Of a DNA stretch of 33,652 nt, positions 1 to 8,746 are shown piece by piece. The notes under the pieces were generated by a model that made no database searches, was not told the DNA's origin, and saw nothing but the letters and a program-made list of their open reading frames with translations. The translations under genes and the position numbers were made by a program. The stretch covers positions 1 through 33,652 of the forward strand of contig JAAYDB010000116.1 of assembly GCA_012729475.1 (NCBI GenBank), given 5' to 3'. How positions within the stretch are numbered: the stretch's first letter is position 1; each line of letters opens with the position of its first letter. The DNA comes from Bacteroidota bacterium. GTDB lineage: Bacteria; Bacteroidota; Bacteroidia; Bacteroidales; VadinHA17.

Positions 1-67
1 TACTCTTCCTGCAGGCCTCCACGTGAGCGAACATCTCAGCCTGGGTGTGTCGTTGGATTTTTCTCAT
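1..67 (-). CDS. 5' end of a transposase accessory ORF (IS66 TnpA-like), cut by the window edge
   Basis: An open frame starts with ATG at 67 and runs off the left edge, giving 22 residues that begin MRKIQRHTQAEMFAHVEACR. The pattern of a basic start, then an EMF-x-x-VE segment and a polar stretch resembles the N-terminus of the small IS66-family TnpA (helix-turn-helix accessory protein). Only the start is visible, so the family call rests on a short match. An IS3-type or other small HTH ORF is possible. A hairpin lies just upstream. No terminal inverted repeat could be identified to its right. Confidence 0.35.
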   Translation of the reverse strand, partial: MRKIQRHTQAEMFAHVEACRKS

Positions 68-76
68 GATCCAAAG

Positions 77-116
77 CTACGAACTAAGCTGCCATCAAAA
101 AAGATGGAGTTCGTAG
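77..116. repeat. Long hairpin in the leader of the left-edge transposase ORF
   Basis: CTACGAACT (77-85) is the exact reverse complement of AGTTCGTAG (108-116). Inside it, CCATC (92-96) pairs with GATGG (103-107) around an A6 loop, leaving AAGCTG (86-91) as a bulge. The structure lies 10 bases upstream of the transposase ATG. It could occlude or modulate translation of that ORF, or be part of an IS end. The pairing is seen; the role is inferred. Confidence 0.55.
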
Positions 117-286
117 GACGGATACACTGTAAGGGTTGTTTTCAAGCCATATAATATCCTGTAGCAGCTGGGATCACAAATATACTATCCACCCGGCTAT
201 AGTTATTTTATCTCCAGGTAATTGTTAGACGAAAGTAATATCAGGCATTGCTAAACACCGGATAATGAGCATGCATGCGTCAGCTC

Positions 287-535
287 CTATCGTTTTTTGA
301 ATATCAGATTGAACAAAAACAGAATAATTATTGCTCCGATAGCACCTGTTAAAATAGCACCAATCCATCCGGTACCAAGACTAATACCAAGTTTCCCCAA
401 AAGCCAGTACCCCAGAAAACCTCCAACAATTCCAACCAGGATATTCCCAATGATGCCCAGGCCACTGCCTTTATAGATCATACTGCCCAGCCATCCGGCT
501 AATGCTCCTATGATAATCGTGACAATTATTTCCAT
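287..535 (-). CDS. GlsB/YeaQ/YmgE-family stress-associated membrane protein
   Basis: This is an 82-residue protein, almost entirely hydrophobic and glycine-rich. It has three likely membrane segments (about 1-22, 27-47 and 55-79) and a basic KKR tail. The repeated small-residue pattern GALAGWLGSMIYKGSG followed by GIIGNILVGIVGGFLG is typical of the transglycosylase-associated GlsB/YeaQ/YmgE family, whose members are usually 80-90 residues. The biochemical role of the family is unknown. Members are often induced by general or acid stress, and the old 'transglycosylase-associated' name is not evidence of enzyme activity. The gene stands alone, between the left-edge transposase and the GH9 terminator. 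Confidence 0.85.
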   Translation of the reverse strand: MEIIVTIIIGALAGWLGSMIYKGSGLGIIGNILVGIVGGFLGYWLLGKLGISLGTGWIGAILTGAIGAIIILFLFNLIFKKR

Positions 536-617
536 TGTAATCAGGTTTAAATGATTAATTAAATGAATATCTAATAAAGATAGGGTATTTATTTAAGAAT
601 TAATCTTTGGTTTACAC

Positions 618-671
618 AAAAAAATAGCACAAGTTACATGTGTTTAAGAAGAAGACATATAACTTGTGCTA
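618..671 (-). terminator. Rho-independent terminator downstream of the GH9 gene
   Basis: Read on the minus strand, TAGCACAAGTTA (671-660) pairs perfectly with 636-625. After one mismatch the stem continues for four more pairs (658-655 with 638-641), closing a loop of about 13 bases. The stem is followed directly by seven Ts (624-618). It lies 54 bases past the stop of the gene at 725-3256, the only minus-strand gene reading into it. Confidence 0.85.
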
Positions 672-724
672 ATCATGAAAATGTTGAATCAGTTATTGAT
701 CCAAGACTATTTTGAACAAACTAT

Positions 725-3256
725 TTATTTTATCATATCTTTAAACGCTGATCCAAAAATTAAATAACTGGTATTTCCCCCAATTGTTCCCTCGTTCTGT
801 CCCCAGATAAATGGCCAGTCGTCGTAGTTTTCAAAGTGGTCAGGCTGTCTGAATAATATACCCGGAGCTACATTGCCCGGAATGAATGAGAAATCAGCCC
901 TGTTATTACCGTAAAAGACTTCTTTGGGACGAGTGGCGCCAATGGTTGCAACTAGTGAATAATTGTGATAAGGATGACAGCCAAACAGCCAGTTTGTTGC
1001 CTTGAAAGCATGGCTGGCATCAATAATATCAGGGAAATGTTTATTAGCGAAACAAATGGTGGTACCAAAGCTCACAATACTTCCGCCTCCTGCCCAGTTA
1101 CCAAGACCTATGGGTACTCCGTAAGGATTATCATTTTCAAGTTCGTCGATATATTCTTTGTATTTAACAACATATGGACGGAGCTTTTCTTTGAAGGATT
1201 CGTCCATGTGTGGTATAGCATGTAATGCTGTCAATATGGTGTAACTGACGTTACGCTCAAGTGCAGGCCATAAAAGTTCCTGAAATTCATCTATATATTG
1301 TTGTTCACCGGTTGAGATGTACAGCTGAAGATTAGTTTCCATATTTGCTGCTCCTCCGCCCCGGAAACCACCGCCCTGTGGTCGATTGGCAAGTAATTCA
1401 GTTGACTCTTCCAGGAGCCTTTTTGATTGTCTTAATGCCCTTGCCGAAAGATTGTCGTTATATCCCTTCAATGCCCGGCTTGCTGCTGCAAACATTGTTG
1501 CAGCTCTCAGGTCCAGTCCCGGATTACGGCTTGTAAAAGCCCACATATCATCTTTTACTCCGCTCGACCGGCCGTCACGGGCTACTTCGTAAGGTCCGAG
1601 GTTAGGATTATAGGGAAGACCATCGGTTATGGAGGCTGCATCACCAAGATGATGGTAATTATCCAGAACAGAGTTAGAGAGAGTTTGTGCCATGTGACCG
1701 ATAATTTCTGCCTGGGCTACCAGTTGCATTGTTCCATGCTCGATATACTGCAGTATGTCTGGTGTCCCATCCGGACGATGGAGGTCAACATAACGTTGTT
1801 TCTGATCAACAAAAGTCTGATCACGTAAAGGTTCGAAATATTCCCATGTTTGAACAAAGTTCTGTACTACGCCAATGTTTGAACCGGTTTCGATATCAAA
1901 ATCGCCGGCGTCGAAGAAACCACCTACATTTAATCCGGGGATCAATTCCAGCCCTTTAAATCTGGTGTCCGTTGTTGGTCCTTGCCCATGGAGGTCAAAG
2001 TGGTCTGTGTTGGGGGGAGCCTGAAGATAACCGTCCTTGAAAGGCTCGCCATGCCATACCCTGTATGCTTCGTTAACGAACATGTGATTCATATGTATTG
2101 GTATCCATATATCACTGGTGGCATCTGTCATCTTATCATAGACATTATCTTCTATTAAAAAGTTATTTGTCTTATAGTCGCCATATTGAATATAGTAAAT
2201 ACCAGGATCGTTAACTGATGAAAAATCGAATTGTACATAGTGATATTTATAATAGTCACCCCATGGCTCTGTTTTGCCATTGAATACTTCGGAAGCTTTG
2301 CCATCGTCGCTTACTTTATATATCGATGCTTTTGCAAGCGGTGTGTCTTTCTTGTCAAGTTCAATGACAGAGACCTTCTGTTGTGAAGGTATGTAACCAA
2401 CCTGAGAGAAGCCGATATTAGGCTCTCTTACCCAGCCCTTTATGGCATTTGGCTCTACTGTCCAGGTCAAAACCTTACCTGTTTTTCCTGCAGGAAGCAA
2501 ACTGCGAACGACAAACCAACCGTTTTGTGCCAGTATTCGACCGTCGAAAAGCATCAGGTCGGTATCATCCGAGAAAATTTTTACCAAACGCTCAGGATCA
2601 TCTGGTGCTAGAACGAAAGAGCGGCCGGTCTCTAAAGGAAGAGGATCAATAAATTTGCCGGTTCCCCTGTCATCGGAAGTTACATAGCCCTTGAATTGCT
2701 TGATTTTTTCGCTGTTTGGCCTGGTAATAGTGTTGCCTACTACATAGCGGGGGAACAGACTGGGACGACCATCCATCAAATAGGTCTTTCCCCAATACTG
2801 AGAAGGCAGAAACTCAAGATTAAATCCGGCACTACCTTCAAGTTCCGGAGGAACAGGGTTGTCAAGATAAACAGATATTTCAACTCCTTTACCCTTTGCC
2901 GTAACAACTACCCTCGAATCAAAATCGTAATCTTCATACCTCAATACAGACTCAATGCTTTGCGATACTGAGTCTACCGTCCTGGTCGGTATAGCAGGAA
3001 CAAGATCCCACTGTTCAGGAGTGTTGGAAAGTCTTATAGCACCTCCTTGCGCTGTTCTGACACCATGATGAATTAATTCTATACCGGCGGTTTTCTCATC
3101 GTTAAAACCTCCGGTAAAAAGGTTATTGTACACAAGAACATTGACCCCTTGTGTTTCAAAATACTCAAGATCATTGAGTTTCAGATCCTGACCTGGATCA
3201 GAATTGCATGCAGCCAGTAGCAGCATAACAATTGATAAAAATAAAAGTCTTTTCAT
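725..3256 (-). CDS. Glycoside hydrolase family 9 lipoprotein (cellulase/beta-glucanase type)
   Basis: 843 residues. A lipoprotein signal peptide ends in the lipobox LAAC (Cys17), so the protein is probably anchored in the outer or inner membrane. Residues about 25-275 form an additional N-terminal domain that I cannot name. About 281-368 is an Ig-like CelD_N-type module (FSQVGYIPSQQKVSV, 283-297). The rest is an (alpha/alpha)6 GH9 catalytic domain. GH9 hallmarks are GGFFDAGDFD, with D449 and D452 as candidate base and nucleophile, WLFGCHPYHNYS (756-767), which corresponds to the family's LLGxNP motif, and NEGTIGGN with candidate acid E822. GH9 enzymes hydrolyse beta-1,4 or mixed-linkage glucans by inversion. 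The substrate cannot be fixed from sequence. It is a single gene with its own terminator (618-671). No SusC/SusD pair is nearby, so it is not part of a classical polysaccharide utilisation locus in this window. Confidence 0.88.
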   Translation of the reverse strand: MKRLLFLSIVMLLLAACNSDPGQDLKLNDLEYFETQGVNVLVYNNLFTGGFNDEKTAGIELIHHGVRTAQGGAIRLSNTPEQWDLVPAIPTRTVDSVSQSIESVLRYEDYDFDSRVVVTAKGKGVEISVYLDNPVPPELEGSAGFNLEFLPSQYWGKTYLMDGRPSLFPRYVVGNTITRPNSEKIKQFKGYVTSDDRGTGKFIDPLPLETGRSFVLAPDDPERLVKIFSDDTDLMLFDGRILAQNGWFVVRSLLPAGKTGKVLTWTVEPNAIKGWVREPNIGFSQVGYIPSQQKVSVIELDKKDTPLAKASIYKVSDDGKASEVFNGKTEPWGDYYKYHYVQFDFSSVNDPGIYYIQYGDYKTNNFLIEDNVYDKMTDATSDIWIPIHMNHMFVNEAYRVWHGEPFKDGYLQAPPNTDHFDLHGQGPTTDTRFKGLELIPGLNVGGFFDAGDFDIETGSNIGVVQNFVQTWEYFEPLRDQTFVDQKQRYVDLHRPDGTPDILQYIEHGTMQLVAQAEIIGHMAQTLSNSVLDNYHHLGDAASITDGLPYNPNLGPYEVARDGRSSGVKDDMWAFTSRNPGLDLRAATMFAAASRALKGYNDNLSARALRQSKRLLEESTELLANRPQGGGFRGGGAANMETNLQLYISTGEQQYIDEFQELLWPALERNVSYTILTALHAIPHMDESFKEKLRPYVVKYKEYIDELENDNPYGVPIGLGNWAGGGSIVSFGTTICFANKHFPDIIDASHAFKATNWLFGCHPYHNYSLVATIGATRPKEVFYGNNRADFSFIPGNVAPGILFRQPDHFENYDDWPFIWGQNEGTIGGNTSYLIFGSAFKDMIK

Positions 3257-3626
3257 ACTGAATAAAGAGTTAAGTTAGATAGTGGTTTGAATATAAGGAT
3301 ATATTAGTATATAAATGTGATATTCAGAAGATAAATATAATACATTATAATTCTGATAATATGAATAATCATTCACTGTTACATGATTCCTGAAATGTAA
3401 AGTTAAAAAAAACGGTCTGAAATGCTATAGCAGAGAAAATTATTTTTATCCGTACATGACACTTGCCTGAAAAGTGTATATTCCTTGTTGTTTATTTTGT
3501 TTTCATTAAGGTGAGGTCTATTGAAATTGTGAACCAATTTGTCCAGTATCAACAGACCATCTCAATTATTCCTCAGAAGAGAAACAACATACCCAGATTG
3601 ATAGTACCGGTATCGCTAAAAATTTA
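3257..3626. other. Intergenic region, 370 bp, no gene seen
   Basis: AT-rich DNA upstream of the GH9 gene and downstream of the FMN-binding gene. The only structure I see is a 6-bp hairpin, ACACTT/AAGTGT (3459-3464 with 3472-3477), with no T tract after it. The region must hold the GH9 promoter, but I find no convincing TAnnTTTG element on the minus strand. An 89-codon plus-strand frame running through here overlaps the 3' end of the next gene and has no coding character. Confidence 0.5.
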
Positions 3627-4049
3627 TTATTCTGTTTTTTTAGCATTTGATAAAGCCTCCAGAGTTGAAGCTTTAAACAAATTATATGACCAGGTTGCAC
3701 CACTAATAACATCTACTTTTTCCGGATCCTGATGTTTTAACAGGCTGTCAGGATAGGACTGAATTCCTTTCCAATCATTTCTGCATTGCTTTATATATTC
3801 ATCGTTTCCGGCAAAATATTTCTCATACTTTTCATCAAAATATTCATGTTTGGAGGAGTCACGAACAAAAAAATTTATCCTGGTAATTATCCCATTTTCA
3901 ATAGTAATCTTTGAATACCCATAATATGGTTCATTAGTGTAAATAGCCCGGGAAATGCCGCTATAATTACCGTCTTTATAAGGTCCTCTGTCCCCTGAGA
4001 AGGCTAAAATTATTAATACGAGAACCCCGGAAAAAATATGTTTTATCAT
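3627..4049 (-). CDS. Small exported FMN-binding-domain protein
   Basis: 140 residues: a hydrophobic N-terminal signal segment (about 1-18) followed by one FMN_bind domain. The typical opening KDGNYSGISRAIY (25-37) and a KITIENGIITRINF strand pair (47-60) lead to DVISGATWSYNLF (113-125). In this family (RnfG/NqrC and single-domain relatives) the residue after SGATx, here S121, is flavinylated by ApbE through a phosphoester bond. The predicted role is an extracytoplasmic electron-carrying flavoprotein. No apbE gene and no partner redox enzyme lie in the window, so its electron donor and acceptor are unknown. The Asp-rich middle (63-110) has no motif I recognise. The gene stands alone on the minus strand. 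Confidence 0.8.
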   Translation of the reverse strand: MIKHIFSGVLVLIILAFSGDRGPYKDGNYSGISRAIYTNEPYYGYSKITIENGIITRINFFVRDSSKHEYFDEKYEKYFAGNDEYIKQCRNDWKGIQSYPDSLLKHQDPEKVDVISGATWSYNLFKASTLEALSNAKKTE

Positions 4050-4158
4050 AATATAAAATGAATTACTGAAAAGTTAATGATTTTATATTTTTATGACCTT
4101 TGATTTTCTGTTTACCCTACCAAATATTTTAAAATAAGTGCTTATTACAGTTTTTTTT

Positions 4159-4635
4159 CTAAAATATATCAAGTTTTTCCAGATTTTTGACTGCTTCTGT
4201 AAAACCTCTTTTCAGAAATTTTATTTTCCATATTTCGACAGGTGAGAAGCTCATCGCTATGGTAGTGCTTTTGATAACAAGCAATTTATCACCAATTTTT
4301 AAGTTACAAGCTTCCATGAAATCATTGTTAAGAAAAACACGGTTTTGTAATACTTTCGTCAAAGCATATGGTCTTGATTTGATATATACAAGAAGGTCAA
4401 TATCATTTATTTGTTGAATGATTTGGCTAAACACAGTTTGCTTGGCATAATTATAATTCAGCACTGCAAGTCCTCCTTCTCCTTTACGGGTAGATGTCAG
4501 GAGTACAAGATCATTATTTGTGATATTGTATCTTTCAAGTGCTTTTGAAGGTATACAAATGCTATAATCATTTCTTAGAATTGCAATTCCATAGGCTTCT
4601 TTTGCACCGGGAGTGCCTGGGGATAAACTTGGCAT
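4159..4635 (-). CDS. Hypothetical protein with two tandem AbrB-like swapped-hairpin units
   Basis: 158 residues without signal peptide or membrane segment. Residues 15-49 (YGIAILRNDYSICIPSKALE, then NITNNDLVLL) and 90-124 (YALTKVLQNRVFLNNDFMEA, then NLKIGDKLLVI) follow the same plan: a strand, a short turn, 'IPxxxxxxxNI', then 'xxDxLLV'. That plan resembles the SpoVT/AbrB swapped-hairpin fold, in which two beta-hairpins associate. Two units in one chain would allow an intramolecular dimer. AbrB-fold proteins usually bind DNA, but the basic residues expected for that are sparse, so DNA binding is not claimed. The neighbours (an FMN-binding protein and a symporter) do not suggest a function. 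Confidence 0.5.
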   Translation of the reverse strand: MPSLSPGTPGAKEAYGIAILRNDYSICIPSKALERYNITNNDLVLLTSTRKGEGGLAVLNYNYAKQTVFSQIIQQINDIDLLVYIKSRPYALTKVLQNRVFLNNDFMEACNLKIGDKLLVIKSTTIAMSFSPVEIWKIKFLKRGFTEAVKNLEKLDIF

Positions 4636-4905
4636 TTTGTCTTGTATTAATTATTTCACGCGTTTATTTATTTATTATTTCATTCGGGTATATAATTATT
4701 TCAATGGTCGAATGGAACTTACATGTATTTATAATGAGTATACGGAATGATTCCATATTGCGAAAATATAATATTTACCATACATGTAATAGCATTGATG
4801 CTGCTATACTCTTTATGAAATGCATTAGATACTCTCTTAACCCACCAACAGAAGGGGGTTTTATGAGGAATTTCACAGGTCAGTCAATGTCGCCGAATAA
4901 GAATA

Positions 4906-6327
4906 TTAACGACTGAGCAATAGTCTTTTATTCGGAATTAATGAAGTTAGCCAATATGCTAGTATAGATATTCCAATCCCAAAGATATTTGCATCTAAAC
5001 CTAATGGTAAACTAATTCCTGAAATTATTAATACTAAAGTGGTACCCCCACCAGCTATCATTGAAGAAAGTGCTGCAACCGGATTAGGGTTCTTCAGAAA
5101 TAATGCAGCCAAAACAGGAATAAACATTCCTGAAACCATAAACGAGTATGAATGAAGCATCAATTCCAGAACGCTACTCATCTTTAAAGCAATCAACAGG
5201 GCCAGAGCTCCAATTATTAAAGTGAGAATCTGAGAATAACGCAAGCCGTTTTTAGAATTATGTTTTCCTAATACATCTGTCAGAATATTTCCCGACGATG
5301 CCATTAAACAACTATCAGCAGTCGACATAATTGCTGAGAAGTATGAAGATAGTACGATTCCTAAAAAGCCTACCGGCAGAATTGTTCTTAGCAGTACAGG
5401 TAATCCCATTTCTGCATCAAGATTCGTTGTTGTGTAACCAGGTAATAGACCATTATCCAATGCAACACGGGCGAACATTCCTAATATTACGCCAACAAAA
5501 GACATTAATGGATACTCAAACAACCCGGCTATAAACCATCCTTTTTGAGCAGTTTTAGTATCTTTTGCAGCATATATTCTCTGATATAATGTCATACCAA
5601 TAAACCAGATCGGAATTATAGTAAACATCCAATTGACAATATTTTGCCACGATATGGCAGTTATACTAAGGAATGACGGCGGAAGTGTTGATTTAATTGT
5701 TTCCAATCCACCAATCTTAAAATAAGCAAAAGGAAGTCCGATGAAAACCAATCCGGTCATTAATACAATCCACTGAACTGTATCTGTGTATATTACCGCT
5801 TTAAGTCCACCTAATACCGTGTAGATAACTGCAACTACTCCCATTATCAACAGAGCCTGATTTAATGACAGGCCGGAAAAAGTAGAAGAAGCCAGTTTTG
5901 CACCTGCCAGGATCTGAGAACTTGTGAAGCCTAAATAACCTATTGCAGAAATTACACCTGCCAGTAAAGCAACCTTCTTATCATAAACATGCTCAAGGAA
6001 TTGAGGAAAAGATAAGAATCCTTTTTTACGTGCTAAGTCTGATACTTTGGGAATTAAGAGTACAGCGCTTAACCAGGCTCCAACAAGCCCTGTGAAAAGC
6101 AACCAGCTTCCGGATAAGCCCATAGCAAACCCCAGACCTCCTAGTCCAATCTAAAAGCCACCACCAACATCAGTTGCAACAACAGAAAGACCAATATGTA
6201 TACTGCTTAACTTTCTTCCACCAACATAATAGTCGTCTGTGGAAGTGTTCCTTCTCATAAAATAGAACCCTACACCCAGCATGGCAGTTAAGTAGGTGCA
6301 AAATATTGTAATATCTATCCAACTCAT
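4906..6327 (-). pseudogene. Sodium:solute symporter (SSS family) interrupted by an in-frame amber codon
   Basis: An SSS-family permease of 473 codons starting at ATG 6327. The first 58 codons give TM1 and the start of TM2, ending [10 protein letters not shown]. Codon 59 is TAG (6153-6151). Reading continues in the same frame with IGLGGLGFAMGLSGSW, the usual continuation, and is open to 4906. SSS proteins couple Na+ import to uptake of amino acids, sugars or osmolytes. TM8 carries the Na2-site-like segment SAIMSTADSCLMASS. Restart at the ATG at 6123 would give 405 residues lacking TM1, which holds part of the Na+/substrate site, so that product is unlikely to work. The gene lies 148 bp downstream of ablB on the same strand with no promoter seen between them. 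It may therefore be part of the osmolyte transcription unit. The amber codon may be a true nonsense mutation or a base-call error (one base from TCG, TGG or TTG). Confidence 0.8.
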
Positions 6328-6475
6328 TTAATAAACTCCCATGTAAATTCATGTCATTGTTATACATCTGCATTTTGTATATCCCTTTGTGCTCAGTGAA
6401 AAAATTTCATGTGTACCTGCTCTATTTTGACAGGACGGGAATTCTTTTAATGAAATAAACAGATATTCCGGCATA

Positions 6476-7315
6476 TTAAATTTGCTTGTAATAAATATTC
6501 ATACTCTCAATGTTGCCTGCAATATTTGTGTTTTTTATGAGTGTGCCGGAATATTGATATTCATTTTTTAAAAACGTTTTGTTCATCGGAATCGAATTCA
6601 GCCGCGCTATGGTATAAAGGGTGTTTATCCCCTGCTGCTTCATTTGTTTTTCCATTTGTCTCAATAATAAATTTGACAGATTATTCCCTGTGTGATCAGG
6701 ATGAGTTGCAAAGTCAGTCATTTCAGCATTTTGCCCTTTAAAATCAATTTCAGATGAAGAAAGTGCAGCTAATTTCCCGTCTTTCTCTGCTCCAAAGTAC
6801 TGCACGTTCTCTCGCATTGTTTTTTGTATATAACCTGGATTATGAATAGGGAAGGGGTAAGTTTCAAAAACTTCCCTGTATATATCTGTAATCTGTTCAA
6901 CATCTGATTTGTCAAGCGTTCTGATGCTGTAGCCATGTGCCTGCTTTTTCAGGTTTCGATTCTTCTCTGCTCTTTCTACAAGTTGGTCAGACAGGATGGC
7001 AAGTTGTTTTTTTTCGATATTCAGTAATCTGTCTGAACTGAGAAATTTGGAAACGAAGAAAACATCATCCTGGTTCTTGAAAAACTTTGGAATAAAACCT
7101 TCAAGAATATAACCATCCATAAAAAACAGGGGAGCTATATACTTTGGGACTTTACAGAATATTTTGGAATAACCTTTTTCCTTTGACAGTTTTGATAGTT
7201 CCGGTATTATTATATCAACATCACCTTCATCCAGTTTCATTAAATAAACCCTGTCATTATACGTTCCATGTTGTATTACTGAACCTTTCCCTATTACATC
7301 AACCTTGTCATGCAT
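6476..7315 (-). CDS. ablB: Beta-lysine N6-acetyltransferase
   Basis: 279 residues from the chosen start. AblB acetylates L-beta-lysine with acetyl-CoA to give N-epsilon-acetyl-beta-lysine, a compatible solute known from methanogens and some bacteria. The N-terminal half (about 1-110) is the AblB-specific part. The C-terminal half is a GNAT fold, with [20 protein letters not shown] as the acetyl-CoA loop region. The family-typical end [11 protein letters not shown] is present. Start choice: the frame is open nine codons further upstream, but AGGAGG (7328-7323) sits seven bases before the ATG at 7315. That ATG overlaps the ablA stop in ATGCATGA, an 8-bp overlap that implies translational coupling. 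Adjacency to a lysine 2,3-aminomutase supports the call strongly. Confidence 0.88.
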   Translation of the reverse strand: MHDKVDVIGKGSVIQHGTYNDRVYLMKLDEGDVDIIIPELSKLSKEKGYSKIFCKVPKYIAPLFFMDGYILEGFIPKFFKNQDDVFFVSKFLSSDRLLNIEKKQLAILSDQLVERAEKNRNLKKQAHGYSIRTLDKSDVEQITDIYREVFETYPFPIHNPGYIQKTMRENVQYFGAEKDGKLAALSSSEIDFKGQNAEMTDFATHPDHTGNNLSNLLLRQMEKQMKQQGINTLYTIARLNSIPMNKTFLKNEYQYSGTLIKNTNIAGNIESMNIYYKQI

Positions 7316-8621
7316 TTCCATTCCTCCTCTGTAACCTTTCATTATCTCCCGGTATCAGAGAAATGGTGTCGCAGGAATCAGAAAGTAGTTTTTCAATCCC
7401 AATTGCTGCTGACTCGTCTCTCTCATCCAGGTTTAATTCCAAATCGCAGTTATCGCAATCCCGGTTACACATCTTGGGCTCGTAACTATCAGGCTCTTTG
7501 TAGGTAGTAATAACCCCTTCGTAATTTCGGAGTACAACTTTATTTGTTGACCACGAAATTATATAATTAGGCATCACAGGTATTTTACCACCACCCCCCG
7601 GAGCATCAATAACATAAGTAGGACGGGCAAAACCACTGGTATGGCCAATAAGGCTTTCCATTATCTCAATTCCTTTACCAATCGGTGTTCTGAAATGAGA
7701 CAGACCTTCTGAAAGATCACATTGGTATAAATAGTAGGGACGTACCCTGTTTTGAACCAGTTTGTGCAATAATGATCTCATTATCCTTGGACAATCATTT
7801 ACATCAGCCAATAAAACCGACTGATTACCTAAAGGAAAACCTCCATCGGCAAGTTTGGCCAAGGATTCTTTCGATGAAGCTGTTATCTCTTTCGGGTGAT
7901 TAAAGTGAGTATTGATCCACAAGGGCTGATATTTCTTTAATATCGAAACCAGGTTGTCTGTAACTCTGTATGGAAGCACTACTGGTATTCTTGTTCCTAT
8001 ACGAATTATTTCAACATGTGGTGTTTTTTTGATCTCAGAGAGCAGCCAGTCTATTTTATCATCAGGCAACATAAATGGATCACCTCCGGAGAGTAATACA
8101 TCCCTGACCTGTGGTGTATTCTTTATGTATTCAATCCCTTCTGATAACTGATCTTTTGAAGGTACAAAGTCAACATCTCCGACTTTACGTTTTCGTGTGC
8201 AATGCCTGCAATACATCCCACAAATATTGCTGACGTGAAAAAGTACTCTGTCAGGGTATCTGTGTGTAATCCCTTCTACAGGACTGTCCTTGTCTTCTGA
8301 AAGTGGATCTGCAAGCTCAGATGGACGCGTTATAAGCTCTTCCTTGCTGCCAAAGGATTGTTTGAAAACCGGGTCATTTTTATAGTTCTGCTTATCAATT
8401 AATGACAGATAATAAGGAGTAATTGATAATGGGAATTTTTTAAATGTCTTTTCTAAATCAGCTCTTTCCTTTTCTTCGAATTTAATACCTGTCAAATATT
8501 CAAACTTTTCTAAGGTTCTGATAGAATTCTTTATTTGCCATTTCCAGTCTTTCCAATTCGACAATTTTGATTCTTCCTCAATCTTGTATGCTATCTCTTT
8601 TTGTATTGTGTTGTATATCAT
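7308..8621 (-). CDS. ablA: Lysine 2,3-aminomutase (radical SAM, PLP)
   Basis: 437 residues from ATG 8621. The frame extends 12 codons further (MYFCSHRNK...), but that part is not family-like. The enzyme converts L-lysine to L-beta-lysine using SAM, a [4Fe-4S] cluster and PLP. Residues seen, numbered from M at 8621: the radical-SAM motif CGMYCRHC (C134, C138, C141); GGDPF; the PLP-lysine segment [15 protein letters not shown] (K346); and a C-terminal Cys-rich segment CNRDCDNC of the kind that binds zinc in this family. The length is close to the usual 410-440. It overlaps ablB by 8 bp, and together they make N-epsilon-acetyl-beta-lysine. A promoter-like TATTTTTG sits 26-33 bases upstream of the start, so the pair may be transcribed independently of the MarR gene behind it. 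Confidence 0.93.
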   Translation of the reverse strand: MIYNTIQKEIAYKIEEESKLSNWKDWKWQIKNSIRTLEKFEYLTGIKFEEKERADLEKTFKKFPLSITPYYLSLIDKQNYKNDPVFKQSFGSKEELITRPSELADPLSEDKDSPVEGITHRYPDRVLFHVSNICGMYCRHCTRKRKVGDVDFVPSKDQLSEGIEYIKNTPQVRDVLLSGGDPFMLPDDKIDWLLSEIKKTPHVEIIRIGTRIPVVLPYRVTDNLVSILKKYQPLWINTHFNHPKEITASSKESLAKLADGGFPLGNQSVLLADVNDCPRIMRSLLHKLVQNRVRPYYLYQCDLSEGLSHFRTPIGKGIEIMESLIGHTSGFARPTYVIDAPGGGGKIPVMPNYIISWSTNKVVLRNYEGVITTYKEPDSYEPKMCNRDCDNCDLELNLDERDESAAIGIEKLLSDSCDTISLIPGDNERLQRRNGNA

Positions 8622-8646
8622 AAAATAAAATTTGTTTCTATGCGAA

Positions 8647-8654
8647 CAAAAATA
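8647..8654 (-). promoter_or_regulatory. Candidate Bacteroidota -7 element for ablAB
   Basis: On the minus strand TATTTTTG matches the Bacteroidota -7 consensus TAnnTTTG. It predicts a transcript starting near 8640, about 20 bases before the ablA ATG. No good -33 TTG is visible at the expected distance, so support is limited to the -7 box and its position. Confidence 0.35.
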
Positions 8655-8746
8655 CAAAAAAGGACTAAATACTACTAATTAAATACAGTATATTTTGAAT
8701 ATGTTGTTTTAGAATGACTTAATTGAGGGCTTGATTCCGGGCAAGG

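Noticed and set aside
3463-3732. 89-codon plus-strand frame
   Set aside because: It overlaps the 3' end of the FMN-binding gene in antisense and shows no coding pattern.
4838-4865. Hairpin AACCCACC/GGGGGTTT downstream of the symporter
   Set aside because: There is a mismatch in the stem and no U tract on the minus strand, where the only upstream gene lies; I do not call it a terminator.
4539-4916. 125-codon plus-strand frame
   Set aside because: It is antisense to the AbrB-like gene start and then runs through AT-rich spacer; its composition is not protein-like.
6170-6373. 67-codon minus-strand frame before the symporter
   Set aside because: It lies in another frame over the true symporter N-terminus (ATG 6327) and encodes a Cys/Trp-rich nonsense peptide; it is a shadow created by the amber interruption.
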